NCBI RefSeq assembly: GCF_001591665.1
Contig: NZ_BCVI01000036.1
Location: 99,866-163,865, forward strand
Reading direction: 5' to 3'
Source: Neobacillus soli NBRC 102451
Lineage (GTDB): Bacteria; Bacillota; Bacilli; Bacillales; Cytobacillaceae
DNA length: 64,000 nt
Numbering within the stretch: the first letter of the stretch is position 1; every line of letters starts with the position of its first letter. The position numbers and the translations under genes were made by a program. Below the pieces are notes generated by a model, which did no database searches, was not told the origin of the DNA, and worked only from the letters and a program-made list of their open reading frames with translations. This document shows, one piece after another, positions 17,361 to 26,471 of this stretch.

Positions 17361-17561
17361 ATGGACCACAAGAAAGCTAATCCAAAGAAAGAAGTTGCCG
17401 GAAGTTTTTATCATCCAAGCTATTATCAAGAAAAGGATGATTTATCAGCTGGACTTGCGACCACACATGAACAAGTAAGTGATGTTTATATGGAAGGAGA
17501 CATCAGTGCCGCTGTCTTTGACAATGGCGGTGATTCCTCGGAAGGCCTGGACCGAGAATAA
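17361..17561 (+). CDS. yozQ: DUF4025/YozQ-like small protein
   Basis: A 66-residue hydrophilic protein with an AAAAGGAGG site. Its centre has the pattern YYQEKDDLSAGLATTHEQVS followed by DVYMEGDI, which I associate with the DUF4025 family of B. subtilis YozQ. Function unknown; the small size and composition suggest a sporulation-related protein, but nothing proves this. It is followed directly by a bidirectional terminator. Confidence 0.65.
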   Translation: MDHKKANPKKEVAGSFYHPSYYQEKDDLSAGLATTHEQVSDVYMEGDISAAVFDNGGDSSEGLDRE

Positions 17562-17565
17562 AAGC

Positions 17566-17609
17566 GGAGAAAACAGCTCTCACAAGAAAGCTGTTTTCTT
17601 CCTTTTTTC
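17566..17609. terminator. Bidirectional terminator between yozQ-like and yteA genes
   Basis: GAGAAAACAGCT-type arm (17566-17578) pairs with AGCTGTTTTCTTCC (17589-17602), one bulge, then a T6 run. Confidence 0.8.
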
Positions 17610-17615
17610 AGAAAG

Positions 17616-18371
17616 TTATTTATCGTCGTCAACGTATGGGTCATGTTCATATGCCGGCAAATCCCCAAAGCTGGTCATAATTCCTTCATCGTCTAAGACT
17701 TCCTCATACTGTTCATGCTGTGCGTTTGGATATACCTTAATCTCTTTTCCATACATGTCATTTCCAACAAAGTTTTCGTAATCCTCAACATAACCAACAT
17801 TCTCATCCGCTTCGATATAGATATCACTATAGTCGTCCTGCGGGAAGGCTAAATCGGAGGGTGTATCAGACGTGCCCCATTCAGCAACAGCTTGCCACGA
17901 ATCCTCCGCATCAAAGGCAACATCTTCATCCTTGTCATCCATATCAAATTTTCCGAAGGGAGGAGCCAATACTTCTTCCTCAATAGGGCGGCTGTGTGAA
18001 GTAATTTGATCCTGACTATGCTCAATACAAAAAATGGTATTTGGCAGGGCCCGAAGCCGTTCTAGCGGAATTTCCTTTCCACAGACCTCACATTTCCCGT
18101 AAGTGCCTTTTTCCATTGCCTCTAAGGCCTGATTGATATTCTTTAGCTGTGTTTCCGAATGTTCATTTAAGGCAATATCCTTTTCACGTTCATATAATTC
18201 GGTTCCCTCATCTGCAGGATGGTTATCATAGCTCGATAATTCTCCCATTGACTCATGTGCATGGCCTCGCTCAAGACCAAAATGGTCATTTTGCTTTAGG
18301 CTTTCCTCCACTTCGTCCTTGCTCTGCAATAATTGTAAACGCAACTCAGATAACTGCTCTGTTGATAACAT
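17616..18371 (-). CDS. yteA: YteA-family TraR/DksA-type zinc-finger protein
   Basis: A 251-residue protein with an N-terminal helical region (about 1-95) containing a long coiled segment, a zinc finger at about 94-120 (CEVCGKEIPLERLRALPN, then CIEH), and an acidic, aromatic C-terminal half (IYIEADENVGYVEDYENFVG). DksA/TraR proteins bind RNA polymerase; the YteA branch of Bacillus is linked to sporulation but poorly characterised. The fourth zinc ligand is His instead of Cys. It stands alone between two terminators. Confidence 0.8.
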   Translation of the reverse strand: MLSTEQLSELRLQLLQSKDEVEESLKQNDHFGLERGHAHESMGELSSYDNHPADEGTELYEREKDIALNEHSETQLKNINQALEAMEKGTYGKCEVCGKEIPLERLRALPNTIFCIEHSQDQITSHSRPIEEEVLAPPFGKFDMDDKDEDVAFDAEDSWQAVAEWGTSDTPSDLAFPQDDYSDIYIEADENVGYVEDYENFVGNDMYGKEIKVYPNAQHEQYEEVLDDEGIMTSFGDLPAYEHDPYVDDDK

Positions 18372-18612
18372 TGAGATAAACTCCTTTCATAAAAAAACAG
18401 TACCTAACCTTTAGTATCCACCAACATCTATCACTTCATTTTTTTATTTTTAACTTTATATTTCCATTCTATTTTCATTTGTTTAATGATTGATTATGTA
18501 AATAATTTTTATTTCCATTAAAATTCACTCCATCACTTCTATACGAATCGAATAAGAATTAGTTTGTCGTGTATCTTAAGAAATATCAGCCGATGAGAAA
18601 AGAGGAGATTAG

Positions 18613-18774
18613 ATGGTAAACCAAAACTTTGATAAATTTAAGCAGGCTCAGAAAGAACACCACCCCCAATATTTAGGTGGGACTAAAAACCAAAAGCCCG
18701 GTCTTAATGATCCAGAATATAACAATCAGGACAATACCGACAAATCGCCTGGGGCAACTGGGCGTAACATATAA
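18613..18774 (+). CDS. Small hydrophilic hypothetical protein
   Basis: A 53-codon gene with an AGAGGAG site before ATG 18613. The product begins MVNQNFDKFKQAQKEHHPQY and is rich in Asn, Gln, Lys and Pro, with no hydrophobic core. This composition resembles minor small acid-soluble spore proteins, but I see no family signature. It has no visible partner; the hairpin at 18850-18895 lies about 75 bases downstream. Confidence 0.5.
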   Translation: MVNQNFDKFKQAQKEHHPQYLGGTKNQKPGLNDPEYNNQDNTDKSPGATGRNI

Positions 18775-18846
18775 CAACCGTTAAAAGGCAGTCAGTATCA
18801 CTGTTTCGATTGTGGCGGCATTGATGATGCCTAAATAAACCCGTTC

Positions 18847-18895
18847 AAAAGGCTTCCTCAAAAAATCATTAGTAAATGACTTTTTGAGGAAGCCT
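18847..18895 (-). terminator. Terminator of the Liv-type ABC operon
   Basis: Perfect 15-bp stem AGGCTTCCTCAAAAA (18850-18864) / TTTTTGAGGAAGCCT (18881-18895); on the minus strand it is followed by TTTTG. It can also stop plus-strand transcripts. Confidence 0.8.
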
Positions 18896-18922
18896 CCTAT
18901 TGTGCCGCAGGATTAAATGGAT

Positions 18923-19618
18923 TCAGCTTATCGCCAGATGATGGTAAGCGATATCCATATTTTTCTTTAGTTCATCGGGGTGATTGTGATAGACAACCTC
19001 ACCCTTATTTAAAATGTAGACATCGTCAGCAATGCTTAAGGCCGTTGCAATGTTTTGCTCGACTAAAAGCATCGACATACCTGCTTCCTTTAATTTCAAA
19101 AGAACGTCCATTACTTCCCCTACCATTAAAGGGGAAAGGCCTTCTGTCGGTTCATCAAGAAGAAGAATTTTAGGATTACGCATTAATGCCCGGCCAATCG
19201 AAAGCATGGATTGCTCGCCGCCGCTTAAATTCCCGGCATGTGTCTTTTCCCGTTCCTTTAAGCGGGGGAAAAGATCAAAGATACGTTCCAAGTCCCACTT
19301 TCCGTTGTCGTGATCCGCAAACACAGCTAAATTTTCTCGCACCGTTAAGTTAGTAAAAATCCGTCGCCCCTGCGGTACAATTCCAATCCCTTTTCTGGCA
19401 ATTTGATGACTTTTAAGCTTGATGATATTTTCACCTTCAAGTGAAACTTTGCCTTCCTTTTTCGTGACAAATCCGATAATAGAATGAATCGTCGTTGTTT
19501 TTCCCATGCCGTTCCTCCCAAGCAGGGTCACGACACTCCCTTTTTTCACTTCGAGATTAACTCCATGAAGAATATGGCTTGCTCCATAGTAACTATGGAC
19601 CCCTTTCAAGCTAAGCAT
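18923..19618 (-). CDS. livF: Branched-chain amino acid-type ABC transporter ATPase (LivF)
   Basis: A 231-residue ATPase of the hydrophobic-amino-acid (HAAT) class. Walker A is GRNGMGKTTT (about residues 33-42), the signature is LSGGEQSMLSIGRAL, Walker B is ILLLDEPTEGLSP, and the switch is LVEQNI, where the usual His is Gln/Asn-like as is common in LivF. It overlaps the LivG-type gene by 8 bases and ends the operon. The nearby aromatic degradation genes suggest the cargo may be an aromatic acid rather than leucine. Confidence 0.9.
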   Translation of the reverse strand: MLSLKGVHSYYGASHILHGVNLEVKKGSVVTLLGRNGMGKTTTIHSIIGFVTKKEGKVSLEGENIIKLKSHQIARKGIGIVPQGRRIFTNLTVRENLAVFADHDNGKWDLERIFDLFPRLKEREKTHAGNLSGGEQSMLSIGRALMRNPKILLLDEPTEGLSPLMVGEVMDVLLKLKEAGMSMLLVEQNIATALSIADDVYILNKGEVVYHNHPDELKKNMDIAYHHLAIS

Positions 19619-20381
19619 TGGCCGCTTCCTCCTTTCCCATATAGATTTCTTTGACGTCTGGATTTACCCTTACCTCCTCAGGGCTTCCATCCGCAATGAG
19701 TGTACCGGCGTGCAGAACAATCACTCGATCCATATTACCAAATAACACTTCGATGTCATGCTCAATCATCATAATCGTCACCTCGGAAGGTAATTTGTTG
19801 ATTAACGAAATGATCTGATCGGTTTCCAATTGCGACATCCCGGCAGTTGGTTCATCTAATAGAAGCAATTTAGGATTCCCTGCTATCGCCATAATGATCT
19901 CAATTTGCCGCTGCACACCATAAGACAAATCCTGAACCTTCGTTTGGCTATATTCTTGTAATCCCCACTCATATAGAAGTTTTTCTACCTTTTCATACAA
20001 CGATGGATAATTCTTCTTATTTGCTGTTTTCCACCATTGGGTATGTTTTTTATCTATTCGCTGTAAAACCAGAAGCAAATTTTCCTTTACAGTTAAGCCC
20101 AGCATTAAATTATTTTTTTGGAAGGTACGGACGATTCCCTGTTCCGTCCGTTTATAATTTGGCCAACGATTGATCATATCAGCAAAATAGCTAATTGATC
20201 CCCCAGATGGTTCTAAATCGCCGGCAATCATATTAAATAACGTCGATTTACCAGCACCATTTGGACCAATAAGCCCAACTCGTTCTCCTGCAGTTACTTC
20301 TAATGTAACATCCTCAATCACCTTTATACCGCCAAAATGTTTCGATAGGCCCTTAAGGGAAAGAATATTTTCCTTCTTCAT
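19611..20381 (-). CDS. livG: Branched-chain amino acid-type ABC transporter ATPase (LivG)
   Basis: A 256-residue HAAT ATPase with Walker A GPNGAGKST (about residues 38-46), Q-loop IVRTFQKNNLM, a signature variant LSYGVQRQIEIIMAIA, Walker B LLLLDEPTAGMS and switch MIEHDIEV. The LSYG variant in place of LSGG is seen in the urea and aromatic-acid branches of this class. It pairs with the LivF-type ATPase. The gene follows livM after 10 bases. Confidence 0.9.
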   Translation of the reverse strand: MKKENILSLKGLSKHFGGIKVIEDVTLEVTAGERVGLIGPNGAGKSTLFNMIAGDLEPSGGSISYFADMINRWPNYKRTEQGIVRTFQKNNLMLGLTVKENLLLVLQRIDKKHTQWWKTANKKNYPSLYEKVEKLLYEWGLQEYSQTKVQDLSYGVQRQIEIIMAIAGNPKLLLLDEPTAGMSQLETDQIISLINKLPSEVTIMMIEHDIEVLFGNMDRVIVLHAGTLIADGSPEEVRVNPDVKEIYMGKEEAANA

Positions 20382-20391
20382 CTACATTCTC

Positions 20392-21393
20392 CTAACCATC
20401 CATTTTAGTTTGCTGCTTTATTGGTATGATATTAGGTTCCTTATGTTCTATCTTTTGCTGTTTAACCACTATTCTTTTTGCACGATTGAAAATCCCGACA
20501 ATTCCATTTGGGGCAAAGATGACAAATAAAATGAAGGCTGTACCAATAATCATCATCCAATTTTCCGTATAGGAACTAACAATGGTTTCCAAAATCACGA
20601 TGAAGGCTGCACCAATGACCGGCCCCCATAATGTACCAACACCACCGATTAAAACCATGATTAACACTGACCCCGATGCTGTCCAATAAACGTCGGTTGG
20701 CGAGATGAAGCCGTTGAAAATTACATATAAACCTCCCGCTAAACCACCCATTGTCCCTGAAATTAAAAAGCTAATATTTTTATATAACGCTGTGTTATAA
20801 CCGATTGATTTCATCCGTTCCTCATTTTCTTTTATACCAATAAATACAGATCCTAACGGGGAATGTAAGAACCGGCTCAAGAGGAATAGTAGTATAGCCA
20901 TCACAACCAGGATAAAATAGTAGACAAACACTTGATTTGAAAGCCGTATATCACCGAATACATCGAGGGGAGCGATACCTGATAATCCGTTCGAACCACC
21001 GGTTACGGTTGTCCATTGGTAGACTAGCGAGTAAAAGATTTGCGAACAGGCTAGTGTCAGCATTAAAAAATAAAAACCATGTGCTTTAGTGGAAAGTAAA
21101 CCAATAATCAGTGCCAGCAAAAAGGCGAATAAAAGTCCGATTCCGAGGGTGACGAAAATGTTCGTGCTAAACTTTATGGCAGCCAATCCCGTTGCATAGG
21201 CACCAGCACCAAAGAAGGCAGCGTGGCCCAATGAAACCATCCCTGTCTGTCCGACCAGAATATTTAAGCTTACCGCAAAAACACCTAAAATTAATATTTC
21301 CGATAAAATATTCACGTAATAAATAGATAAAAAGAATGGAACAAGAACCATTAGTAAAAATAGGAGAGTTCCTTTAATCGGTCCCTTCTTCAT
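20392..21393 (-). CDS. livM: Branched-chain amino acid-type ABC permease (LivM)
   Basis: A 333-residue membrane permease with about ten hydrophobic segments. The motif GQTGMVSLGHAAFFGAGAYAT (near residues 48-68) and the loop GIKENEERMKSIGYNTALYK are typical of LivM. A cytoplasmic basic tail (RAKRIVVKQQK) follows the last helix. Its start overlaps the stop of livH by one base. Confidence 0.9.
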   Translation of the reverse strand: MKKGPIKGTLLFLLMVLVPFFLSIYYVNILSEILILGVFAVSLNILVGQTGMVSLGHAAFFGAGAYATGLAAIKFSTNIFVTLGIGLLFAFLLALIIGLLSTKAHGFYFLMLTLACSQIFYSLVYQWTTVTGGSNGLSGIAPLDVFGDIRLSNQVFVYYFILVVMAILLFLLSRFLHSPLGSVFIGIKENEERMKSIGYNTALYKNISFLISGTMGGLAGGLYVIFNGFISPTDVYWTASGSVLIMVLIGGVGTLWGPVIGAAFIVILETIVSSYTENWMMIIGTAFILFVIFAPNGIVGIFNRAKRIVVKQQKIEHKEPNIIPIKQQTKMDG

Positions 21394-22259
21394 TACACCA
21401 CTCTCCTGCCAGTAAGACCTTGCGGACGAATCACTAGTACCAACGCCATTAAGGCAAATGTAATAATTAAACTTAGTTCAGGCAGAAAAAAGCGGCTAAA
21501 GGTTTCAACAAAGCCTACGAGCAAACTTGCAATAAATGTTCCCGTTACTGAACCAAGGCCGCCTACGACGAGAACAACCAAAGATAAAATGAGAATTTGA
21601 AACTCCATTCCCGGATAAACACCGAGTACTGGTGAACCAAGGACTCCTCCCAAACCTGCCATTAAGCTGCCTAAGAAAAATACACAAGTAAACACAAAAT
21701 GAATGTTAACACCTAAACCTCCTACCATTTCCTTATCAGACAATCCGGCCCGGATAACAGCACCCCACTTTGTTTTTTCCTGGGTATACCATAAGAAAAT
21801 AGCAATCACAATTCCAATAACGATTAGGGCAAGGCGGTAAGCAGGAATGGCATTACCTGCAATTTCTACCGACATATTCAGTACATCCGGCGGGTTAACA
21901 ACTAGAATATTTTTACCCCACATCATCGAAAAAACATCGTGAAAAATATAGGCCAATCCAAACGTTAATAAGACTTGGGAAAGGTGTCCCAGCTTGTATG
22001 TAGGCCGGAGAATAACCACTTCGAGCACTAATCCGATAATTGCAATCAGAAGCGGAACCGCCATTAAGGCCACCCAAAATGGCAATCCCGCCTTTATTAT
22101 GAGCGAGTAGCCAACATAGGAACCAAGTACATACAAGGATCCATGCGCTAGGTTTAACACGCCCAATATACCAAAAACAATCGTGATCCCACAGGTGATA
22201 ATAAATAGTAACATTCCATAGCTTAATCCATTCATCATTTGCAGAAGCAAGGCGCTCAA
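21393..22259 (-). CDS. livH: Branched-chain amino acid-type ABC permease (LivH)
   Basis: A 288-residue membrane permease with the LivH N-terminal features NGLSYGMLLFI and GVLNLAHGSLYVLGSY, and the C-terminal FRPQGL-like ending VLVIRPQGLTGRR. It forms the channel with LivM. It has an AGGAGG site and follows the binding-protein gene after a hairpin at 22302-22331. Confidence 0.9.
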   Translation of the reverse strand: MSALLLQMMNGLSYGMLLFIITCGITIVFGILGVLNLAHGSLYVLGSYVGYSLIIKAGLPFWVALMAVPLLIAIIGLVLEVVILRPTYKLGHLSQVLLTFGLAYIFHDVFSMMWGKNILVVNPPDVLNMSVEIAGNAIPAYRLALIVIGIVIAIFLWYTQEKTKWGAVIRAGLSDKEMVGGLGVNIHFVFTCVFFLGSLMAGLGGVLGSPVLGVYPGMEFQILILSLVVLVVGGLGSVTGTFIASLLVGFVETFSRFFLPELSLIITFALMALVLVIRPQGLTGRRVV

Positions 22260-22301
22260 ATGTTTAGCCTCCTTTTCCCAACTTTTATTTTATTTTTAAA
22301 A

Positions 22302-22331
22302 GAAAGAGGCAATTTAAATCTTGCCTCTTTC
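22302..22331 (-). terminator. Intercistronic hairpin between binding-protein gene and livH
   Basis: Perfect 11-bp stem GAAAGAGGCAA (22302-22312) / TTGCCTCTTTC (22321-22331), then TTTT on the minus strand. Likely a partial terminator keeping the binding protein in excess. Confidence 0.65.
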
Positions 22332-22358
22332 AACTTGCAGCTATTCAGTAAAATAAGC

Positions 22359-23576
22359 TTATTTTCCTGGATCTACTACTTGTGGAATCGTATCAATGAC
22401 TTTATTTTCTGTTTTTCCATTAACAATTCCCGTTTCCACAATATAAAGATTTTGGATTACATTATGAGTGTCTTTATCAAACTTAATTGGGCCTCGTGGA
22501 CTGTTTATTTCGACAGATGACATGGCTTCAATCAACTTATCTGGATCAGATACATCACCTTTTAATTTATTAATTGCTTCTGCAAGAATCATTGCTGCAT
22601 CGTATCCTTCAGCGGATTCAATACTTGCCCGTTTGTTGTATTTCTTTTCGTAGGCTTTGATAAATGTCTGATTTTCCTTCGTATCTAAACTGTAATCCCA
22701 GAAAATAGATGCCTTAATTCCATCTGGTGAATTAGCTTGCTGCGGACGAACATCTTCAGCAGTTAGCCAGCCTGATCCAATTAGCGGAATCTTCTCTTTT
22801 AATCCGTATTGGTCATATTGCTGGACAAACCTTACCGCATCACTGCCTGCATAGAAAGCGTAAATGCCGTCAATACCCTCTTTATTCATTTTCCCTAGAT
22901 AGGAGGAATAGTCATTATTCCCTAGCGGTGGATAAACTTCTCCGGCAATTTGCCCGCCGGCTTTCGTATACGCTTCTTTAAATGCCTCTGCAACTTCATG
23001 ACCAAAGGCATAATCAGCAGCCGTAACATAGATTTTCTTGCCAACGTTTTTGTATGCCCATTCACCCATAGAATGACCGATTTGCCATGAGCTAAAGGAG
23101 GATCTCCAAATATAATCGCTCCGCTTGCTTCTAGTTAAATCATTGCCTCCTGCATGGGAATCAAGAAATGGAAGCTTTTTGCTATCAACTTCATCACGTA
23201 TTGCATAAGCGACTGCTGTACTGACCGGACCAGTTAGAATGTCGATTTTATCCTGATCCGTTAATTTTCTCAGCTTTCTTAGTGCCACCTGCGGATCTGC
23301 CTCTGTATCTTCATGGATTATCTCAATTTTTTTACCGGCAACTTCCCAGTTTTGTTCTTCAAAGTATAGGTTCATTCCATTTAGCAGGTTTTCACCTAAG
23401 GATGCGTATACACCAGTTGAAGGAAGCAAGGCCCCAATTTTAATTGGAGAATTGTCATCCGTTTTTTCTTTTGTTTTCTCTTTTGAAGTGGTTGTGTTAA
23501 TGGCACCTGAACTGCATGCCGAAAGTAACAGGACTAAAAGGATTAAGACAAAACCATTTCTTTTAAAATTTTTCAT
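22359..23576 (-). CDS. Substrate-binding lipoprotein of the Liv-type ABC importer
   Basis: A 405-residue periplasmic-binding-type protein (ANF/Leu-Ile-Val fold). A signal peptide ends in the lipobox LLLSAC (cysteine near residue 21), so it is membrane-anchored outside the cell. The start of the mature domain, IKIGALLPSTGVYASLGEN, and GRAAYA-like region VYVTAADYAFGHEVAEAF fit the family; many relatives bind amides, urea or aromatic acids rather than leucine. It is the first gene of the importer operon and has its own sigma-A promoter and a cre site. Confidence 0.85.
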   Translation of the reverse strand: MKNFKRNGFVLILLVLLLSACSSGAINTTTSKEKTKEKTDDNSPIKIGALLPSTGVYASLGENLLNGMNLYFEEQNWEVAGKKIEIIHEDTEADPQVALRKLRKLTDQDKIDILTGPVSTAVAYAIRDEVDSKKLPFLDSHAGGNDLTRSKRSDYIWRSSFSSWQIGHSMGEWAYKNVGKKIYVTAADYAFGHEVAEAFKEAYTKAGGQIAGEVYPPLGNNDYSSYLGKMNKEGIDGIYAFYAGSDAVRFVQQYDQYGLKEKIPLIGSGWLTAEDVRPQQANSPDGIKASIFWDYSLDTKENQTFIKAYEKKYNKRASIESAEGYDAAMILAEAINKLKGDVSDPDKLIEAMSSVEINSPRGPIKFDKDTHNVIQNLYIVETGIVNGKTENKVIDTIPQVVDPGK

Positions 23577-23594
23577 AATTACCCCCTGATATAT

Positions 23595-23608
23595 TGATAA
23601 CGCTTTCA
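23595..23608 (-). promoter_or_regulatory. cre site (CcpA catabolite repression)
   Basis: TGATAACGCTTTCA matches every fixed position of the consensus TGWNANCGNTNWCA. It lies between promoter and start codon, about 45-60 bases after the predicted transcription start, a position that gives roadblock repression. Confidence 0.7.
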
Positions 23609-23661
23609 GTAATAACGAATGAACCTCCCTTTTTTGAAAAATTTAGAACATTTACACTATT

Positions 23662-23690
23662 ATTATATTGTTTATAGTGTTTATTTTCAA
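23662..23690 (-). promoter_or_regulatory. Sigma-A promoter with overlapping palindrome, Liv-type operon
   Basis: Minus-strand TTGAAA (23685-23690), 17-base spacer, TATAAT (23662-23667). An inverted repeat ACACTAT (23654-23660) / ATAGTGT (23674-23680) straddles the -10 box and may be a repressor operator. The remaining bases of 23577-23935 show no gene. Confidence 0.7.
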
Positions 23691-23886
23691 TGCTTTTTTT
23701 AAACACTAATTAAAAAATCATAATATAAAAATAGTTAAAATGGGCTAAATAGAGGAAATTATCGTTATCTTTCGGGAAAAATGACTTATATTTTATTTTT
23801 ATTTCCAATAATTAAAATATGTTTTTAATCCCATAGTAATAATTTCGCATTATAACTTCAATAGACTATGTGTGATTTAATTGACA

Positions 23887-23918
23887 TAAAAAATAGCCAG
23901 CTCAAAAACTGGCTATTT
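23887..23918 (-). terminator. Terminator after the CoA-ligase gene
   Basis: AAATAGCCAG (23891-23900) / CTGGCTATTT (23909-23918) followed by TTTTATG on the minus strand. It closes the long aromatic operon. Confidence 0.85.
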
Positions 23919-23935
23919 AGTCACTAGATTAATTT

Positions 23936-25513
23936 TTATGCGTGTTTCAACCTAAACCGCTGCACTTTTCCAGTTGCTGTTTTAGGTAAATCCTCGATAA
24001 ATTCAATTTCTCTAGGATACTTATATGGTGCAAGATTTTGTTTTACAAACAGCTTGAGATCTGCTTTTAAGTCATCTGTAGGTTCTACCCCATCCCTTAG
24101 GACAATAAATGCCTTCGGGTATACAAGATTATTCTCGTTTTTCGCCCCGACAACAGCGACCTCAAATACATACTCATGCCGGATAAGAGTTGATTCTATT
24201 TCAATAGGTGAAACCCAAATACCGCCCACCTTCAGCATGTCATCAGAGCGGCCGCAGTACCAGAAATATCCTTCTTCATCTTGATAATATTTATCCCCTG
24301 TATACATCCACTCTCCGTGGAATTTACTTTGATTTTCTGCTAAATTACAAAAGTAACCGATGCTGACGCTATCCCCTTTGATGACAAGGTCGCCAATTTC
24401 ATTGACTTCCACTGGCGCAGATTCTTCATTGACAATTTTAGCCTTGTAGCCCGGGACAACCTTTCCCGTGCTTCCCGCTTTAATTTCACCAATCGTATTA
24501 GAAAGGAATATGTGTAAAGCTTCCGTCGATCCAATTCCATCTAAAATATCAATATTAAATAGCTCTTTCCACTTTTGAATAAAGGTTGCCGGAAGTGCCT
24601 CACCTGCTGATACGCAAATCCTGACGGATGAGAGATCGGGAATGACTCCCGTTCTTTCAACATATTGGATCAGTGATCCATATAAAGTAGGCACGCCAAA
24701 GAATATGGTCGGCTTCTGCTTTTCAATAACGGTAAAGATATTTTCGGGTGTCGGGCGATCCTTTAATAAAACGGTTGAACCGCCAGCACCAAGCGGGAAG
24801 TACATCCCATTCCCAAGACCATAAGCAAAATATAGCTTGGATGCAGAAAAGGTTCGGTCGTTCTCATTGATTTTAAGTACAGTCTCTGCAAAATTTCTAT
24901 GGGCCACTTCCATACTTCTTTGCATGTGGACAACACCCTTTGGATTACCTGTGCTTCCGGAGCTGTATAGCCAAAAGGCAGGGTCTTCCGAAATGGTCAG
25001 TTCTGCCTCCAATTCAGAAGAGGCTGGATTAATAAACTCATCATAATCAAAAGCATCCGTAAAACTATAGCCGTTCTCTGAAATGACAATAACGTCTCTA
25101 AGGAAAATAAATCGGTCTCTGTTTTCCTTTATTGCATTCCATACTTCTTCCTGTATTAATAATACCTTGGCACGACTGTGATTTAGAAAATATTCATAGT
25201 CTTGTGGCTTCATTGACGTATTGACAGGGATTGGAATGGCACCAATTTTCACAGCCCCAAAAAAGGAGTAAATAAATTCAGGGGAATCATAAACAACTTG
25301 CAGGATCCGATTTTCCCTTTCTACACCAATTTCTTTGAGAGCGTTTCCAAATTTATTTGCCTTTTCAAGAATGTCTTGGTAGGTGATTTGTTCATCCTCA
25401 CTATAAATAGCCACCTTGCTGCCAAGACCTTTTTGCACATTTTCTTCTACAAAACGGTTAGCACTATTATAAAAGTCTTTAATACCCTTTAACTGTTGAA
25501 CTGACTCTAGCAT
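23936..25513 (-). CDS. Benzoate-CoA ligase-family acyl-CoA synthetase
   Basis: A 525-residue adenylate-forming enzyme that would activate an aromatic acid to its CoA thioester with ATP. The P-loop-like motif is YSSGSTGNPKGV (about residues 180-191), the A5 region is GIGSTEALHIF, the hinge is YTGDKYYQDEEGYFWYCGRSDDMLK, and the catalytic Lys is in PKTATGKVQR. The stretch FAYGLGNGMYFPLGAGGSTV matches benzoate and 4-hydroxybenzoate CoA ligases better than PaaK-type phenylacetate ligases. It is last in the operon of paa-like genes. Whether the substrate is benzoate, phenylacetate or another acid is open. Confidence 0.8.
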   Translation of the reverse strand: MLESVQQLKGIKDFYNSANRFVEENVQKGLGSKVAIYSEDEQITYQDILEKANKFGNALKEIGVERENRILQVVYDSPEFIYSFFGAVKIGAIPIPVNTSMKPQDYEYFLNHSRAKVLLIQEEVWNAIKENRDRFIFLRDVIVISENGYSFTDAFDYDEFINPASSELEAELTISEDPAFWLYSSGSTGNPKGVVHMQRSMEVAHRNFAETVLKINENDRTFSASKLYFAYGLGNGMYFPLGAGGSTVLLKDRPTPENIFTVIEKQKPTIFFGVPTLYGSLIQYVERTGVIPDLSSVRICVSAGEALPATFIQKWKELFNIDILDGIGSTEALHIFLSNTIGEIKAGSTGKVVPGYKAKIVNEESAPVEVNEIGDLVIKGDSVSIGYFCNLAENQSKFHGEWMYTGDKYYQDEEGYFWYCGRSDDMLKVGGIWVSPIEIESTLIRHEYVFEVAVVGAKNENNLVYPKAFIVLRDGVEPTDDLKADLKLFVKQNLAPYKYPREIEFIEDLPKTATGKVQRFRLKHA

Positions 25514-25608
25514 TCTTTAACCCCCAATAGAAAATTGGTACTCATTAATCCGGATAAAACTTTCTGCTGAATCTAGAGGTAGGGTTATCATGTTTTTTTC
25601 AATAGCAG

Positions 25609-25636
25609 GGTCTGGCTCATTCGGATGAGCCAGACC
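25609..25636 (-). other. Strong intercistronic hairpin between hydratase and ligase genes
   Basis: Perfect 12-bp stem GGTCTGGCTCAT / ATGAGCCAGACC with a 4-base loop and no T run, so more likely an RNA-stabilising or processing element than a terminator. Confidence 0.5.
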
Positions 25637-25643
25637 GTACCTA

Positions 25644-26441
25644 TTACTTACCGGCCCATTCCGCCGGGCGTTTTTCAATAAAGGCACTAAGGCCCTCTTT
25701 TGCATCTTCTGAGCGGAATAATAGATTTTGTAATTCTCCTTCGTAACGAATGGCTGCATTTAAAGGCATTTCTTTCCCATTCATTATCGAAAGCTTAATG
25801 TTAGAAGCTGCATATGTTGCACTATTAGCAATCTTTCTTGCATATTCTAATGTTTTTGCACGTGTTTCTTCCTGCGGATAGACACGGTCAACTAATTTTA
25901 TATTTAGGGCTTCTTGTGGGGTTAATGTTTCCCCTGTTATATTCAAATCAAGCGCTTTCGAATGGCCAACTTGGCGTGCCAAACGTTGTGTTCCGCCTGT
26001 ACCAGCCAATACCCCAAGGGTAATTTCAGGCAAGCCAATCTTACCGGCTTGGTCTCCCATAAACCGCAGGTCACAAGCAAGTGCCATCTCTAGTCCGCCG
26101 CCAACGGTATGTCCTTCAAGACAAGCGATCCAAATTTGCGGGGAACGGGCAATCTTATCTAAGGTTTCATTACAGAATAAGCAAAATTGTGTTTTAAAAC
26201 GCGGCTCTGCTGCTTTTAGAAAGTTAATATTTGCTCCCGCCGAGAAGAATTTTGGCATATCACTCATTAATACAGCGACTTTAATGTCGTTATCAAAACG
26301 AATATCATCAATGGCAGCGTTTAATTCTTTGTAATATTCTAAGTCATACGCATTGGTTTTATTGACGTGAATATGAACCTCAGCAATTCCATTTTCTTTT
26401 TTAACTGTTAATGTTTTAGTATCTAATTTGACTTGAGTCAT
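25644..26441 (-). CDS. Enoyl-CoA hydratase/isomerase family, oxepin-CoA hydrolase (alternative type), copy 1
   Basis: A 265-residue crotonase-fold protein. The oxyanion-hole segments are FFSAGANINFL and EGHTVGGGLEMALACDLRFM, and the acidic active-site region is GLPEITLGVLAGTGGTQRL. In the phenylacetate pathway some bacteria open the oxepin-CoA ring with a separate crotonase-type hydrolase instead of the MaoC domain of PaaZ; this protein sits next to a stand-alone aldehyde dehydrogenase, as that split version predicts. It is about 95% identical to the copy at 35585-36379 after the first 20 residues. The exact reaction is inferred. Confidence 0.75.
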   Translation of the reverse strand: MTQVKLDTKTLTVKKENGIAEVHIHVNKTNAYDLEYYKELNAAIDDIRFDNDIKVAVLMSDMPKFFSAGANINFLKAAEPRFKTQFCLFCNETLDKIARSPQIWIACLEGHTVGGGLEMALACDLRFMGDQAGKIGLPEITLGVLAGTGGTQRLARQVGHSKALDLNITGETLTPQEALNIKLVDRVYPQEETRAKTLEYARKIANSATYAASNIKLSIMNGKEMPLNAAIRYEGELQNLLFRSEDAKEGLSAFIEKRPAEWAGK

Positions 26442-26471
26442 TAGAATTCCTCCTTGTATTTGTAATCTTTC

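Noticed and set aside
17121..17429. Longer membrane-anchored version of the small minus-strand gene
   Set aside because: The extra N-terminal stretch lacks a ribosome binding site, while the internal ATG 17267 has one and the extension covers the divergent promoter gap.
25609..25636. Rho-independent terminator inside the aromatic operon
   Set aside because: The stem is strong but no T tract follows on either strand, so it was listed as a hairpin only.
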